A DNA stretch of 64,000 nucleotides from Chiua virens (GCA_019787685.1 JAHNUO010000010.1:806001-870000), one strand, 5' to 3'. Shown: positions 45,905 through 59,300, numbered from the stretch's first letter. A program made the numbers and translations. The notes: generated by a model not told the origin, from the letters alone.

Positions 45905-48547
45905 TCAAGGAAGCACAAGCCAAGCAGCAACCAGCTTGGGGAAGTTCGGTGTTCCAAGTCCTGTCACAGGGTCCTAACTGACCGATGCATTGAACCCATC
46001 GGTGCCACACCCTGGGTTGTCTCCCATCGTGATGTCATTGAATGCTCATGCAAATGTAGGGGTATAGATCTATTGCGAATTAGCTTTGGTGTTCACCAAA
46101 GGCATATCACTCACCATGGGGTTGATGAACCCGATGGTCGACTTCCCAGCCACGAGATGGGCATCATTGATCATGGTAAAGATTGCAGCACTGACCGGAG
46201 AAGAGCAGGATGTGCCATAAACGAGCTCAAATTCCCCATCCACCTAGACCAGGTGTGAGCATTCAGCCACTTTAACATAGGAACAAGGCAACATACAGCA
46301 ATGACGTAGTTGGCACCATTGGCAGAAATGTCAGGAAAGGCACACAACTTCATTCACTCAAATGTTACTGGGATGTTCCTGGCTCAAACATGAAAGATGG
46401 CCATACCTTTCCAGTGGAGTTCCAGATGTCAGGTGGGCAGTCAGGGTAGTAGTTTGCCAAGTAGTATTTGACAGCTGACTTCTGGTAGTCAGGCATAGCA
46501 AAGTAATTGCTCCATCCACCACTAGAGTAGATGATCTCCTCACAAGCCATCTCGGGCTCATAGACCATTGAATTGGGTGGGACCATGGTAGCACTGACCA
46601 ATGTGATGTAAGGGCAAGTTGCAGGGAAAGTGGGGTTGAAAATCATGCTACCGACAGATTGCGTCCCTTTCCAAGAATGCGAGAATAAGAAAATGCAGAC
46701 AAAGTTGCTTGAAAGGGATACACTCACCATTAGGGTTCAGGCAAACATTGTCGTACCCTGCGACACTGAAATCACCAGAGCTATATAGGATAGTGATACC
46801 CATGAGACCAAGTTTAGCGAATTCGGCACATTGGTGTGCAGTATAGAACACTGAGAGGTCAGCTTCGTTGTAAGAGTACAAGGTCGAGATGACATTTGAG
46901 AGTGGAGTGGTTCCGCATGCCAGAGGGCCTTTGATGACGGGGGTAGGTAAGTTGTAATGGGAAAGTATCTTAAATGAAAACCAACCTTCATATCCACCAG
47001 GAGCCATATCAGGGTACATAGCGTCCTGGTTTGGGTTGTTGCCACCCTCAAAAGTGCAGTAAGTGTTACGATAGTTCTGGGTAGGACCTAGCATAGCCGC
47101 AAAAGTGCCAAGTAATCAAGTGGTTGTGATAACTTAAACAACCACCACTTGATATGTGGTACACTGAAGAGTTGAACGAGGGTTTCTGGTCAGCAGGTTG
47201 CTACCAGAGAGACGAGTGAAAACTCAGGCATTGCTGAGAGTTGTCCAGTTGGGAATCTATACCCGAGGGACAGTCGAGGGTCAAGGGTTGACTATGAAGA
47301 GTCTGAGTGTTCAAGTACAGACTAGGAGTAGTCCAGTCGAGTGGTCACAGGCACTGTGGCGAGTAGAGCAGAGATACTCAGCTAGATTGCGGTAAGGATG
47401 TACAAGGAGTATCGCTGCATAGTTTATATATGTTGATATAAAAGGGGTGTTCCAAAGAAGGGTGGAACCAAGCGAAGGGAACAAAGGTGAAGTAGGGATA
47501 CTTCGTGAGAAGAGGGAGTCATACAATGACAACCAATCAAAGAGTAAAGAAAGCTACCATGCTATGGAGCAATATGATCTCTGCAAGTACAGGGAGTAGG
47601 TCATAGAGTGGAAGAGCTAGGTAAGAGTCCATTGGGGAAATGGAGTCGACAAGGCAAAAGAGAAAAGTTATAACAGTAAGAGGCATCAAGAGCATCCAGG
47701 AAGTTATTGAATGAGGCACCTGTGAAACAACTGACATCAGTCTCAACACAACAAATGAGATGTCAATGACTAACCCTCCACCATATCACTGGCTTGGTAT
47801 AGAGTAACAGTTTGCGATGGCCTGACCAGACCCATACCATATTGAAGGTCAAGATCAGATTCACTGTTGTAATCGAAGCCCTGATACTCGGTCTGCACAT
47901 AGCCTGAGCAGAAAGTCAGACCAAGATGCAATTCTGAATAACATGCACTCTACCCCCATCAATTGAGATCATGTGCGGGGACCTCCTGTAAAGACTGGGA
48001 GAGAAGTTTCCAAAGAACATGTCCAAATCACTCTGAAGGTAGGCCTGTGGGGTGTACTCCACTGCAATTCATACGAATGTGAAAAAAGAGCAATGGCAAA
48101 CGAGTCATCCGCTTACCAATCCCGAAGGTGTTCTTTGGAGTTGAACTCGGGGTGTCTTCAAGTCCATAGAGCACATGCAAGCACTCAAGCGTGATGTACT
48201 CGTTGCATGTTGAAAGGTCAGTTGGCAATGGGGCATTCAGTTTGCCGGTGGTCTTGGGTCCATTGCCTGACCCAGGCTGTCCCACAGAACGAGCAGGTTC
48301 AGTACTGTCATGATGTGTCAGCTTCACATCGAAGTGTATGCTTGGGGTGACAAAGTCCACATGAGGGGCAATGTTTTTGGGGAGATGGTACATGTCACAG
48401 GCTACGTGTCGTACCATCGGCCACCAGGTCAAGTGCAATCTGTAGAATCAACTGACCGATGTGCTTCTTTCCTGACATGTGGCTGTAGAGGTTGTACTTT
48501 GCCTGAAGGAGATGTTCCGCTTCCTCAACCATGCTGGTCACTACATG
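45905..48547 (-). pseudogene. Sedolisin (S53) protease pseudogene
   Basis: Tripeptidyl-peptidase-like acid serine protease, normally secreted as a proenzyme. From high to low: prodomain part (MVEEAEHLLQAKYNLYSH; YHLPKNIAPHVDFVTPSIHF), catalytic Glu/Asp pair in SESDLDLQYG, catalytic Asp in SSGDFSVAG, and catalytic Ser in GTSCSSPVSAAI. Three lesions: the gene lacks its N-terminal half-prodomain and signal peptide (homology stops at the direct repeat at 48548); a 612-bp solo LTR splits the exon between LDASY and CTFEGG; and a TAG replaces the conserved Trp codon in the NASVS-x-DPVTGLG segment near 45977. Other exons keep good splice sites, so decay is recent. Confidence 0.88.
47064..47675 (-). 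mobile_element. Solo LTR (Ty3/gypsy-like) with 5-bp target duplication
   Basis: 612 bp from TGTTACGATAG to GTTATAACA (inverted ends TGTTA/TAACA), flanked on both sides by GTAAG (47059-47063 and 47676-47680). Its low-coordinate ~370 bp matches the LTR at 462-1191. The minus-strand TATATAAAC box at about 47425 is conserved. No internal region, so it is the product of LTR-LTR recombination. Removing it plus one GTAAG restores the sedolisin exon exactly. Confidence 0.95.
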
Positions 48548-48610
48548 CTCTACCTGAGTGACTATACATTACTAGGGTATTCTACAGATTACCCCTTCCA
48601 TATTTCTACA
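48548..48610 (+). repeat. 63-bp direct repeat, right copy
   Basis: CTCTACCTGAGTGACTATAC...TTCCATATTTCTACA; see the left copy at 43812. It abuts the truncated 5' end of the sedolisin pseudogene. Confidence 0.9.
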
Positions 48611-50313
48611 CTCTTCGTGACCTCACACAGCCTGCAGGGCTTTCCAGATCCCATGAAGAATATATAGACTCAGAGTATGATCATTCTTAATCAAACCTTT
48701 GAATCACTTGATGACGTTCAGAGTTGGCAAAGTTGCAAGCTGGTTGAGAGAGAGCAGTGTGCATGCAATCAAGTGGCCACTAGGAAGGAAGATACACTGT
48801 CCGCTTTCTCGGGATTTTCGAGTGCTTCCGAGTCTGGTTTCCGATCATGCGAGTCATCAGCTTGCGTTGCCGTGAGTTTTATCTGATAGCTCACATGCTG
48901 ACATCTTGGATTCTCCCCGTGCGAGCCTTCCTGAGAGCGCCAATTTAGATCCACCAAAACTATTGATCCGGGCTGGGAATGAGACAACCTATGACACTTG
49001 AAGTGCTATGATCCGAGGTTGCGGTACCAGAAAGGACTCCTCACAGGACTGCCTGGGAGGATGACGAGGTCTGAACAGCAGTGAGGTATTGCCTGGATCC
49101 GAAAGAAGCCTGAGTGCATTATATGCTATAAGCTTGGGATTGGCTTGGGAGTCGCACTGCATACCATTGTCGTGCTTCGCAGGGTATCCAGTACTATCCA
49201 CGCCATCTACGTCTGGCAGAAGGACAATTGAGCGAAAGCTTCAGAGCAATTGCGGAATTCCCCTCGTCCCCGATGGCACTTTGCTGAACTATAGCTCGTA
49301 GAGAATTGTTAAGAGGCTGCCTCCCATAGTCCACTGGGAGGAACTTCGTACCGCCATCAGGCTTAGATCATGATTGCACTCCGGTGAGGCGGTGACACTT
49401 TCGCCCGCTTCCTCTCTCTCTCGAAGTTCTGTCCGCCTTTCTTCCTGCGTAACTGAGACAAGCGTCTCCAAGCGGGATGTCTCTGCTTTGAACTGGCAAT
49501 CGCAAGCATTACTGTATACTCATGTCAGTTTGTCACATGCAAACTTCGCTGACCCACTGGCACTCACTGTATTTATCGTCGCATGTACTGTGGATTGCAT
49601 ACTGATCATGCTTGTCGTGTGCTCACTTGAGCGGAACGCCGTGGGCGTAAGCATCATGCCTTCAATTCGATCGGTTTGTCACTCCAAATGTTCGGAAAGA
49701 ACATTTGGAGTAACAAACCACCCGCAGGAGGTGATGCCAGGTAAATCACAATGTCTCAGATGCCATCTCAAACGTTCTTATACATACTCCTTGAGCATTA
49801 CAGACGAACTTGTGAAATAAAAGTCTGTAACATAGTAACATGTCTATTATAGCAAATTTGTTGTTTAACAGGCCCACCAGTTCAGTCACTACTAAAGAAC
49901 AATGAGGTTACCTGTGCACTCCAAGGATCAATTGATAAATCAATCACTTTCGACACGCCATTCCAGAGTGAGCGCTATGTACGAGCAACAGACGACCGTC
50001 TCTTTTCGACGGCATCCCCAACATGGTATTCTGCTCTTTTGATCGTTTCCAACGCCCCTTCCCCCGTTCTAGTACTATAGCTACCAAATGGTACGTAGTG
50101 AAAGACTCGTAGAATGCAGTTGGCGGATACGTTAGATACTACATACACATGTCAAGCGTTCTCAATGTCGAGTGGGGTTAGGAAAGATCTCGTTTATACC
50201 ATTAACTGAAAGGCGAGGAAAGAAATAGAAACGATAAGAACAGATTGAAAGCCGAGACCAGACAGAAGAAATTTTTGTCACATATAATAGTTGATTTCCT
50301 TCCCATCTGTCGA
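48611..50313. other. 1.7 kb with ORFs but no recognised gene
   Basis: An open plus frame at 49374-49820 (148 codons) includes one hydrophobic segment (LTVFIVACTVDCILIMLVV) but spans the perfect hairpin at 49673-49719, so coding is doubtful. Nothing else seen. Confidence 0.3.
49673..49719. repeat. Long inverted repeat / hairpin
   Basis: Arms of 21 bp, GGTTTGTCACTCCAAATGTT-C and its complement (GAACATTTGGAGTAACAAACC), with one mismatch and a 5-nt GGAAA loop. It would form a very stable hairpin in DNA or RNA. Confidence 0.9.
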
Positions 50314-52606
50314 TCAAGCAGCGATAGGAACGGCAGACTTGGTCTCGTTTTTCTTCCCAGCTGCTGCCGCTGCTTCCGCGTCCTGAACGGCCTTCTTCGT
50401 TGCTTCTAGTTCCCTCATTTGCCTTTCCAGTTTCTCCTTCACATTGTCTGCCGTGCCCGTTGCTTTGTTTGGGGCGTTAAACGTCATACTCCGATGGACA
50501 CTTCCGCCCATGCTCCCCGTCTCAGGGGCAGGGATATTCACCAGTGGTCCGGTCGTAGACAAGCCACGATGGAACGACGTGGGTAAAACACGGCCTTCTG
50601 GATGTTGGAAAGGACAAGCGGCACGGGTGCATGCAGCGCCGAAGCGGCATTGTTGATTAAAGTGAGTGCTGGTCGGACGTGGGTGTGAATATGTGCAGTT
50701 TGGGCGAGTACAGGAGGCACCAAAGCGACAGGCCATAGTGTTAGAAGGGGTGCTGGGATAAGCCGGTGTTGTCTGAGGGTGTGGATGCGTCGAAGGTGGT
50801 TTTTGGAGCTCAGCACCTACGAGATCACGGTCAGCGAAGCACTAAGCAAGAAAGGAGGTTGTCGCCTACCAGGTGCATTCACAGCTGGACTGACATGCGA
50901 TTTAATACAATCCTTATCTTTACAATCCTTCCCTTTCTCACATACTTCCGTACTCAGCACCACGCCGCTTTCAGCCGTGGCGACAGGAGAAGGATGTGAA
51001 TATCTACAATGTGGGTTCGTGCACTTGGTGCCAAATTTGCACAAGGTTGGGGATTGAGGGCGCTCCGGCAATGCGTAGGGTATCCGTTGCTGTTGAGTTG
51101 GAGCCGGCTGTTGGGTAGAGGCAGGGATGGGTTTTGGCGCAACTATGGACACCGAAGGCTCAGCAGGCTGAGTTGCATTAGTCTCAGAAGGCAGTTGGGG
51201 TTGCACCTCCGTCTGCGTGGGGGTGGGCACTTCGGAGGACGGTGTCGTTGATGCACCTGTGTGGCCGCTTCGTCCTGGTCCTCCACCACGGCCCCTTCCT
51301 CCTCGTCCTCCACCTCTTCCTCGACCATTTATGCCCTGTGTCGACGATTGTCCGGGACCAAATACACCGCCACCCTGATACAAACCCACATCACCTTGTG
51401 GCATTCCTGGAAAGCCACCAGCCATCATCTGGCCCGTGGAAGGATTGAGCATCCCCATCGAGGTGGCCATCTGAGCCATGAGGGCCATCTGGTTCATCAT
51501 CATCTCTTGCAACACCATCGTGTTTGCATTCACATTGGCCGCGGTCATATCCATCCCAACACCATTTTGAAAACCCATCATCATGGCAGGGTCGGAAGTC
51601 GCTGCGTTGGCGGGCATGCCACCATTCGTAACAGCATCGATGCGAGCTTGTATTTCGTCTCCATGCGCAAATGGGGGATGTATGCCATTTCGTCCGCCTA
51701 CACGGTCTAATAGACTCCTCCCACTCGCACCTGGACCCCCTTCACCTCGTGAACTACTGCTTTGCATCGCGCGAGGGCCGGTTGGCACGTCCACACGGCG
51801 CGTTTTAGATGGGCCATGCCCAGTGGGTGATGGAGACCGTACAGATGCCGTTCGTTTTTGGCCATGGCCAAGCGTTGAGGATAGCGCTTGTTGATAGAGA
51901 GGAGCAGCTGCTCCAGCACGAGGATTTGGTGGCCGTCGGTTATCAGATGTTGAAAATGAAGGTGAGTGAACGGGGATTTCGGATGTAGCTTGGGTTTTAG
52001 GCGCGGTTGCTGAGGTTAGGGAAGGGGAGGTGGTGGGTGATGTTAGTGGAATTTCTGACTCGGGGGCACCTTTGGCAGCTTCGACAAACAGCCAATCCGT
52101 GAAACTTGGATCTATGGAAACAGAAGACCGTCAGCGGTAACAGGAGCAACAAGGAAGGCACACGAACCAAAGTCAGCTCCGATCACTGCAACGAACAAGC
52201 ACCAGTGAGTAATGTGAAGCAATCAAGCGCATATAGTGCTTACAGTCCTCGAGTTCAGATGTTATTTGAGCTAAAGGAAGAGAGAATGTCAGTACAACAT
52301 CAATGCAGAGCGCCCAACGCAGCGCAGGAACTGTGGCATACCAGCAGTCTTGTTATTTATGATCATGATAGTGATGTACTCTGCCATGACCGGGTCTGTA
52401 TACGCCATTGAATAAGGACTGGGGTACACGGGCGTAGTTCCGGAGCACTGACCAGCATCAGGACTGAAGCCCCGCTTCATGAGTTCGTCTTGTATCGCAT
52501 TCTGTGAAAAAAGAGCTCAGTCAACCAAACTTGCGCAAAAACAAAAGTCTGAACGCACTTGGAGAGTGTTGGCGCGTTCAGTTCCAATCGTAAGGCCGAA
52601 AGGCAT
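50314..52606 (-). CDS. NAB2: Nab2/ZC3H14-like poly(A)-RNA-binding protein
   Basis: Nuclear protein that controls poly(A) tail length and mRNA export. Exon 1 begins MPFGLTIGTERANTLQ (ATG at 52606). Small exons then give the PWI-like N-terminal helical domain (IQDELMKRGFSPDA, DPVMAEYITIMIINNKTA, ITSELEDLIGADF). A large exon carries Met/Gln-rich and RGG-type stretches (GRGRGGGRGGRGRGGG). Four tandem CCCH fingers of the Nab2 spacing C-x5-C-x4-C-x3-H follow (CKFGTKCTNPHCRYSH, CEKGKDCKDKDCIKSH, CRFGASCTRPNCTYSH, CRFGAACTRAACPFQH), then a C-terminal coiled coil (KEKLERQMRELEATKKAVQD). Splice phases agree where checked. Confidence 0.9.
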
Positions 52607-55600
52607 GTTTAGTGGAAAGTGAACAGCGGAGGACAACAACGGTGATTGACAAGAAGGGGCGAATCAACGTTGGTAAGTCTGCGGGAGCGGGGATGACTAA
52701 TCTGCTAAGTGCTTATCAAATAATAACTATTTGTTTTTCCAAACAAAGTAAAGGGATGGACCACACGTTCCACACGCTGCTTCAACAAAGACGGCCAACT
52801 TGAATGCCTTTGCTAAAGCTGATCCAAGTAGGTCCTGAGCTGATGTAGTACTAAACGTGAGAGTTTTAGGTGGTCACAGTCGCGTTTCTGCATCAGCCAC
52901 TCAAATTGTTTTCATTTTCTCTGTCCTTCCTGTCTGGTGGCGAGAGATTGAGTAAACTTGGATCCATCAAACTTCGTACGTCGAATACTCTCCGTTTACC
53001 ATTCCTGTTGAGGAAACAATCCTTCCTTGTGAGCTTCAAACTTACCTTATTCAACTTCTTGCTTTGAGGGCCGTTTCCTCCTTCCTGCTTTGCCGTGACG
53101 CGTGACAGCGGGCCAGCTCCGCATGACTTCAATATTGATGTGGTTCACCTTTTCTTACATCTGTAGGCTTGGCAATGTTGGAACGAACAAGTCATTCTTT
53201 AATTTTCCGGTGCGACGCCCGTCTTTGCAAGTCGCTCTCAGGGAGCTTTCGGAGGTCTACATGCTGTACGTTCGTGGAAACAGACGGTTGTTCTCTTGGA
53301 CCCAGAAAGAGGGTTCCCGTGGTCTATGCGCACTATCTAAGCATGATACGATTTCAGGACTCTGGTATGGGGGAAACGCATGTGTGGAACTTCTCTCGGT
53401 TCAGGGACAATTTTCGTTCAAACCGCCCAGGTGCAGTGTTTAACAGAGAATCTTGTGGTGGATGTCTTTGGATAGGAAACCTACTGAAGAACTGTCCGTC
53501 TGATGGGTAGTTTCCACGTTACCTAGCAGGTGTGGATGAAAGGGACTTTGTACAGAACGGGAATGTAACTGTTGCGACGATTATTCTATTGATACATTCT
53601 AACCACGAAGTATAATTGATGGGTACTCTGGACTTTATCTTCACCTGAACATACTTGATCCCGTATACTGAACATTTCTTGACTAGTGCTACTCGACCGA
53701 TAATGACTGGCGCGTTCATACTGCCCAACAAAGAGCTCCACAAGCTCTCACAGCTTCAACTTCGATCTCTCGCCAGAGTATGGATACTTCACATCAGTCA
53801 GCGCCACTTGCAGACACACTAATGACCACCCTTCCAGGGAGCAGATATCTGCGACGCTGGTGGGAGAGAAAAGATCAGTCGCAGGCTCACCCGGAAGTAT
53901 CCAGAGGGTGTGCCGCTGCGTACTTTCAAAACTAAGTCTCCAAGATACCGGCGATCCCTCGGTCTCGTTCGTACCTTCATCGTATCCAAAATTCTCCGAA
54001 GGTCACCCGGATCACAAAGGTACGCAGGTTCCTGTCTTTGAGCCCTGTATCAGCAGCTGTGAAACTTTGCGTCCTTCCCCTGCCAGTTAAAGGCAAGGCT
54101 GTCAATGATCCAATCCCCTCCTTTCAGCAGCTCGAAATTGTCCGCGCCTTTTTTATGGTCGTGAATCAATCCCTTGTCGTTCTTTGAGGCTCATCTCCTT
54201 TCTTTTCTCAATCGGGCTGACGGACAATTAGCAAGAGGTCAAACGCGGGGCACATGAACATGATGTGGGGGAGGGAGGGTAAGGAAATCAGCCAGAGAGA
54301 CGGACTCGCACTAGTTCGATGAAAAAATGTAAGCGATGGGTGATAGCAACTCAGGCCGCTTTTGCGTATCGCCAACTGTATTTATAATGATTTGGATGGT
54401 CGAGCCAGTGGGGCCGTATCCAAGGTAATGAAACCTGGAAACTAAGCAATTGTGTTGTCAGGTCGGAAAGTGACGACCGGGTGTGCAACGCCCTCTGGGA
54501 TGAGTGGGAGCGACCATTTCAAAGATCGAAGGAAATAGCGCAGTAGTATCGGATGGAAAGACCGATGACAGAGCTCGCTCGTGATTATTTAAAACCGGTT
54601 CCCGTTCTTCATCGGCCCAGCGTGCCTGTCATACCATGATATATCTTGATGTTGTATGCATCCATATCTCTATATTCAGGCACGTGTCAGATGAATACCT
54701 CCATATGCACCGGCAATCCTGCTACAGAAATGACCCCGGCACGGAGCTTCAAGTCAAATGTTTATCTCCATCAAGACAGCTGCATCGCAAAAACCAAAGA
54801 GAAGAACTGCACCGGTTATCTGTCTATGCATGGAGTTGTCGCACACGATACGCATCTCTTCCTCGTGTAGCAGGTCGTCCACATTCACTTACATGTGCCA
54901 TCACAACCCGCAGGTCCGGGGAACAGAGCTGGGCTCTGCCTGTCCGCTCACGGCCTCTCCTATAAGGCGCATCAGAAGTCTCGCTGAGATCCGGGAGCTC
55001 CATATTAATTTAGAGGAGAAACGGAAACGAGTGCATGCCACCTCAGTCGAGGATGAGTAACGGAACGAAAGAGCAGAAGCACCTACTTACGGTGCGCACG
55101 CTTACTCAGTACTCAGCTCTCAGACCACGAAGTCGGTGTGGGGCGGCAGCACCGCCATCTTTCAATTGCTAGATTCGGACAGGGCACGTCGCTGATGAAC
55201 CCGAAAGTGGCCGCCGTCATGCCATCGCAGCATAGTGTAGTAATTCTGGGCTGTGATTTGAAAGCTCACCGGCCGAGTGCTGATGTGGTAAGTATGTATT
55301 TTCAATCCATGCGCAGGTTGATGAATTATCTTTTCTCATCGACCCTGGGAGCGACGACCGTCGAGCCCGAACTTCGCCGTGTGTGGCTTTTTGTGGCGCA
55401 ACCTATGTCACTGTGCCGCTGCAGCCACCTTATGAATAAAACACCGGAAGCCTCGGCCAGATTTTGCCTGATTGTTCTCGTGGTTTCGGGAGGCAACTTC
55501 GGATGCGTGACTAAGCCATGGTCCGACGCGTGTTCTCCCACCGCAGTAGGTAGCTCCTCGGCGCTAGTGGAGAAGATACTTAGATAGTCACAAGACCAGG

Positions 55601-55897
55601 AGGTTAGTCAGCAATCTTGCCGATGATCGTATAAGTCAAGGACGAGGGATTGAACCAGTGTGGTTGCGAACCATAGCAAGACTCTATTCGGTCATATAGT
55701 GAATTAGGAACTGAATTGACATCACCTGCCAGTTCAAAGTCATCATCTGACGGCGGTTATATGTACACGTTTGTGTTGCTCTTCGAGAATCGTTGCATGA
55801 TGATGATGTGGTAGTTAATGGCGTTCTACGGAACGCCCTGACAAAGGTATGGTTGCTGAGACGGACATTAATGCGAATGTTTCACCACAAGAAATTA

Positions 55898-56346
55898 TCA
55901 CATACGAATCAAATCGAACAGTGACGGTCCTTGTAATGTGCAGAGCCTTTCCGGACCAAGTGAAGGGCAAACGAACCTAAAACATGCCTCCCAAAACACA
56001 CGCCGCTCCCTGTCGCTGATACTACGCTCAACCATCATTCCTTGTGAATTTCCTCTAAGCTGAACGGTCCAAGAGTGAAGTTGTACCATGCAGAACGACT
56101 TTTTCTGCAAATCCGACGCAAAATCAAAATTTAGCCATGTGTTCGGCCGACGAAGCAAACTAAAGCTCTCATTGAACGAACTGTCCAAGGCTTGCACTTG
56201 ATGGATGAACACAGCCCATAGCGCAAGGCTGCCGGAGATGGATCTTTCTGGATCATGTCCCTGAATTTGGAGACCAGAGTAGACGAGTCCACATTGATCT
56301 CATCTCTGAATGCGTTTCCAAAACGCCATGGGGCATGTCTGGGCAT
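55898..56346 (-). pseudogene. Possible decayed gene of unknown family
   Basis: Two overlapping minus-strand frames both look protein-like: the upstream one (RFGNAFRDEINVDSSTLVSK) and the downstream one (WAVFIHQVQALDSSFNESFS, ending at 55898). Joining them needs a frame change near 56235. No family recognised. Confidence 0.25.
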
Positions 56347-59300
56347 GCTGCGGCGTTTGACGTGATCAAGCCAGACATTCTAGAATGCATGTCGATCTGG
56401 CGTTTCTGTCCCGAAAACATGTTAGCACGACAGTTTGCAATCAGAAGAAGTCATCCGAACCCTGGGCACAATAGCGACCACACGTGGGGCCCTTAATGAT
56501 CTCTCGATCATTCAGCGCCATCTTTCGATGGAAATGTTCCGTCCGAGGGAGTCAATGTTGCTTCATCGTGGAGATGATTCAGCTGCTCTTCTCGCACGTC
56601 GTTCGCTCCAACGACCTTCGCTGTGTGAGGTGCTGCGTTCATTGACATTCAAGATTCGATTTGGAAGTGTGCAAGAAGCATGCTTATTGAACCCAGGCAA
56701 GACCTCAATCCTGCCACACGACACTAGGCATGGAGCATAGCCGGCGAAGATGAAACGGTGAGTGCCTAGTGAAGGTTCTGACAAAAGACATGATACGGTA
56801 AGTTCAAGTTCACACAAGGAGAAGTCGGACGCTGAACTACACTGAATCAGATAGTTCGGTACTGTCCAAAATCTGGCAATCACGTCACAGCAGTACCGAT
56901 CGCGGTGCCTCAGAAGACGGCCCAGCATGCGAGTCACCAGGATTGCTTGGGCTGGACTCGACAGGAGTCGAAGCAGGCTCTGCTTCCACGCCACATGATT
57001 GAACCGAGGATGCCTGTATAGGAAATGCTGCCTTGTTAGCCTGTGTTGCGATGGCAGTAAGGAAGCTGCCCATTCCAGTACGCCCCACGATCAAATCACT
57101 GCAGGAAATGAGGAGAGGAAATGACCAACATGGCTTGAGCTACATAACTGCTGTATATGCATACCCAGCAAGAATTGACTTTTGCGAAAGGTGGCGTAAA
57201 AATGTGGAGAGCTTGATCGGAAATAGGCTTTTTCTTGACCACGGCTTTCAGAAGAATTTCCCCTCGTTGTCACCCTTTCGCGGAAAGACGACGTGTCACC
57301 ACCCGGAGATTCGAGGACACACTGGTCTGGATAGTATCGAGATGTGACTATGCAATCCCGAACTGACGCAAGTTCGATGGAGAAGGTCTAGAAACGTAAG
57401 ATATGGAACGGCGTCCGAGCATAGCCCCTTTGTCACGGAAAGCAGCTCATGTTATGGATTGAAGGGAGTTGATCTACGCGGGAAGAGAAATGTGCGTATG
57501 ATATCAGTGACAAGCGAACAGGTCGACTGGTCTAGAACATGGACACGTTGGTAAGTGCCAGCAGTGCATGTCCACTTGGGCCGGTCAACACTTCTCTGAG
57601 CCACCGTCCTACGCCAGTTGGCTATCGAACAGTTGTCGCCAACCAACTTACCATTATGCTTGCAAGGCGATGCATCTTCGTCTCGTGACACGCAGCAAGC
57701 ACGCGTCTTCCATTCTGTCTGCCGACAAGATACTCCATATCTTTGCATGAGGATCACGTCCGTAATCGGGGTGCCATCAGATCAACTCGTCCGAAACCAG
57801 TTCCCCTACAACGGACACGACTTGCACTCCCAAACTTGCTTGTACAATGCCTGGTGGATGGATCACACCACCCGAGCTCATCGTCGATGAAGTTCCATTC
57901 TCCCATTCGCCGTCCCCGTGTCGTGATGTTTATAGTTTTCAAGGTTCCATCTCCCACCTATATCTCGCTATATTACATGCCTAACTTACAAACCGCTTTG
58001 GACCCTATGCGGACGATTTCCGCGCGGCCTTTGAGTTCCCGTCCGATTTTGGTTGAGTCGACATTGGCGTTTCATGGCGAAGCTGCTTTTCGTCTTCCCG
58101 TCCCTTTGTTCAAGGAACCAGGTGCTCCAAAGTCCATATCTCTCTTATCGGATCAATCGCCTCGGACAGTCATGCCTCTCAAGAATCCATGCCTGACCCC
58201 CACATAAAACGTCTCTTTCAGCGGAGCCGCTCGCTACCCCGGAACGTGGCCCCAATATGACACCAAGATTGTCATGACCCGAGTTATCTGTCACCGATAC
58301 GAAAAAAAAAACATAAGAATTTTTTTGGTCTGAGAGTGACCACACTAGCTTCCGTGGCCTTGACCGTATCTGCCAGACTGCCAGCATCATGTGTCCGCGT
58401 GACCTGGCCAGAAGTGGAAAAGTGTGTACGTTCTGCACCTTAGCGGTACCCCATCAAACTTTGTTCGAAATGATCTTGCCTCGAGGCATGCCACACTTGT
58501 TTTGTTTCTTACGCCGCAGGAACGCCACATGCAAAGACCGGAGTGGTACAAGGCCTGGAAAGGTCCATTGGAGTCGTACTCATGAGACTGGATAGCCACC
58601 CGCAGGACTGTTCGCTGGTGTTGAATAAGACGGTGAGGCGTTGTAAAACGTAGATGCGGCCACGTCTGAATCTGCGCCACGTTTTTCTTGCACACGTTAC
58701 CTTGGCTTGCCTGGCACGATTCAGTTCTCAGAAGCCAGAAAATAAGCGAGACGAACCAGCGCGTTTTGACGCAAGCGGTCGTGGCAAGAACAATGGTGCT
58801 TGGTCGGCGCGGAAGCTAGATATCGAGGCTACGAACAATGATAAGATAACATTAACCCTCGATCAGAGTGTGCACCCACTTGTCTCCGCGGACTCGTCGT
58901 GCATCATTACATCTACTCGGACCGGAGCGTGCGCGCCCATTCGCTCATAAGACGTCTTAGGGTTTTCTTCCTTACGGTATGATAGACGCGGACCGCAGCT
59001 ATCAAGCACGTCGTATGAAACATTAAGGCTGTGAATTTCAAAACACCAAACAAAACGTTGCCAGCCGCTCTCCGTCTCCTTATCATCCATACACGACGGC
59101 CTGCCAACCTGAAGAACAGTTCTATACGAGCTTTCCGCGCAGCCAAGTGGTCGTAATCATGGTCGTCATCGTCAGTCCGCTTCGGAAGAAGCACCAGGTT
59201 CCTGGTCATGATCCGTGCCCTCGGAAATGTGATGCACTGGGATTGTTTCATAGTTAGACATACCCGTCAGTGACCAACCATGATAGGCTAGAGGATATCT

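Noticed and set aside
54390..54520. CAGGTCGGAAA next to GACGACC resembles helix 8 of signal-recognition-particle RNA
   Set aside because: The diagnostic AGCA side of the symmetric loop and an Alu-domain start are missing, so I cannot support an SRP RNA gene.
55625..55685. GGTTCAATCCC on the minus strand resembles a tRNA B box
   Set aside because: The surrounding bases do not form a T-stem and no A box or acceptor stem is found.
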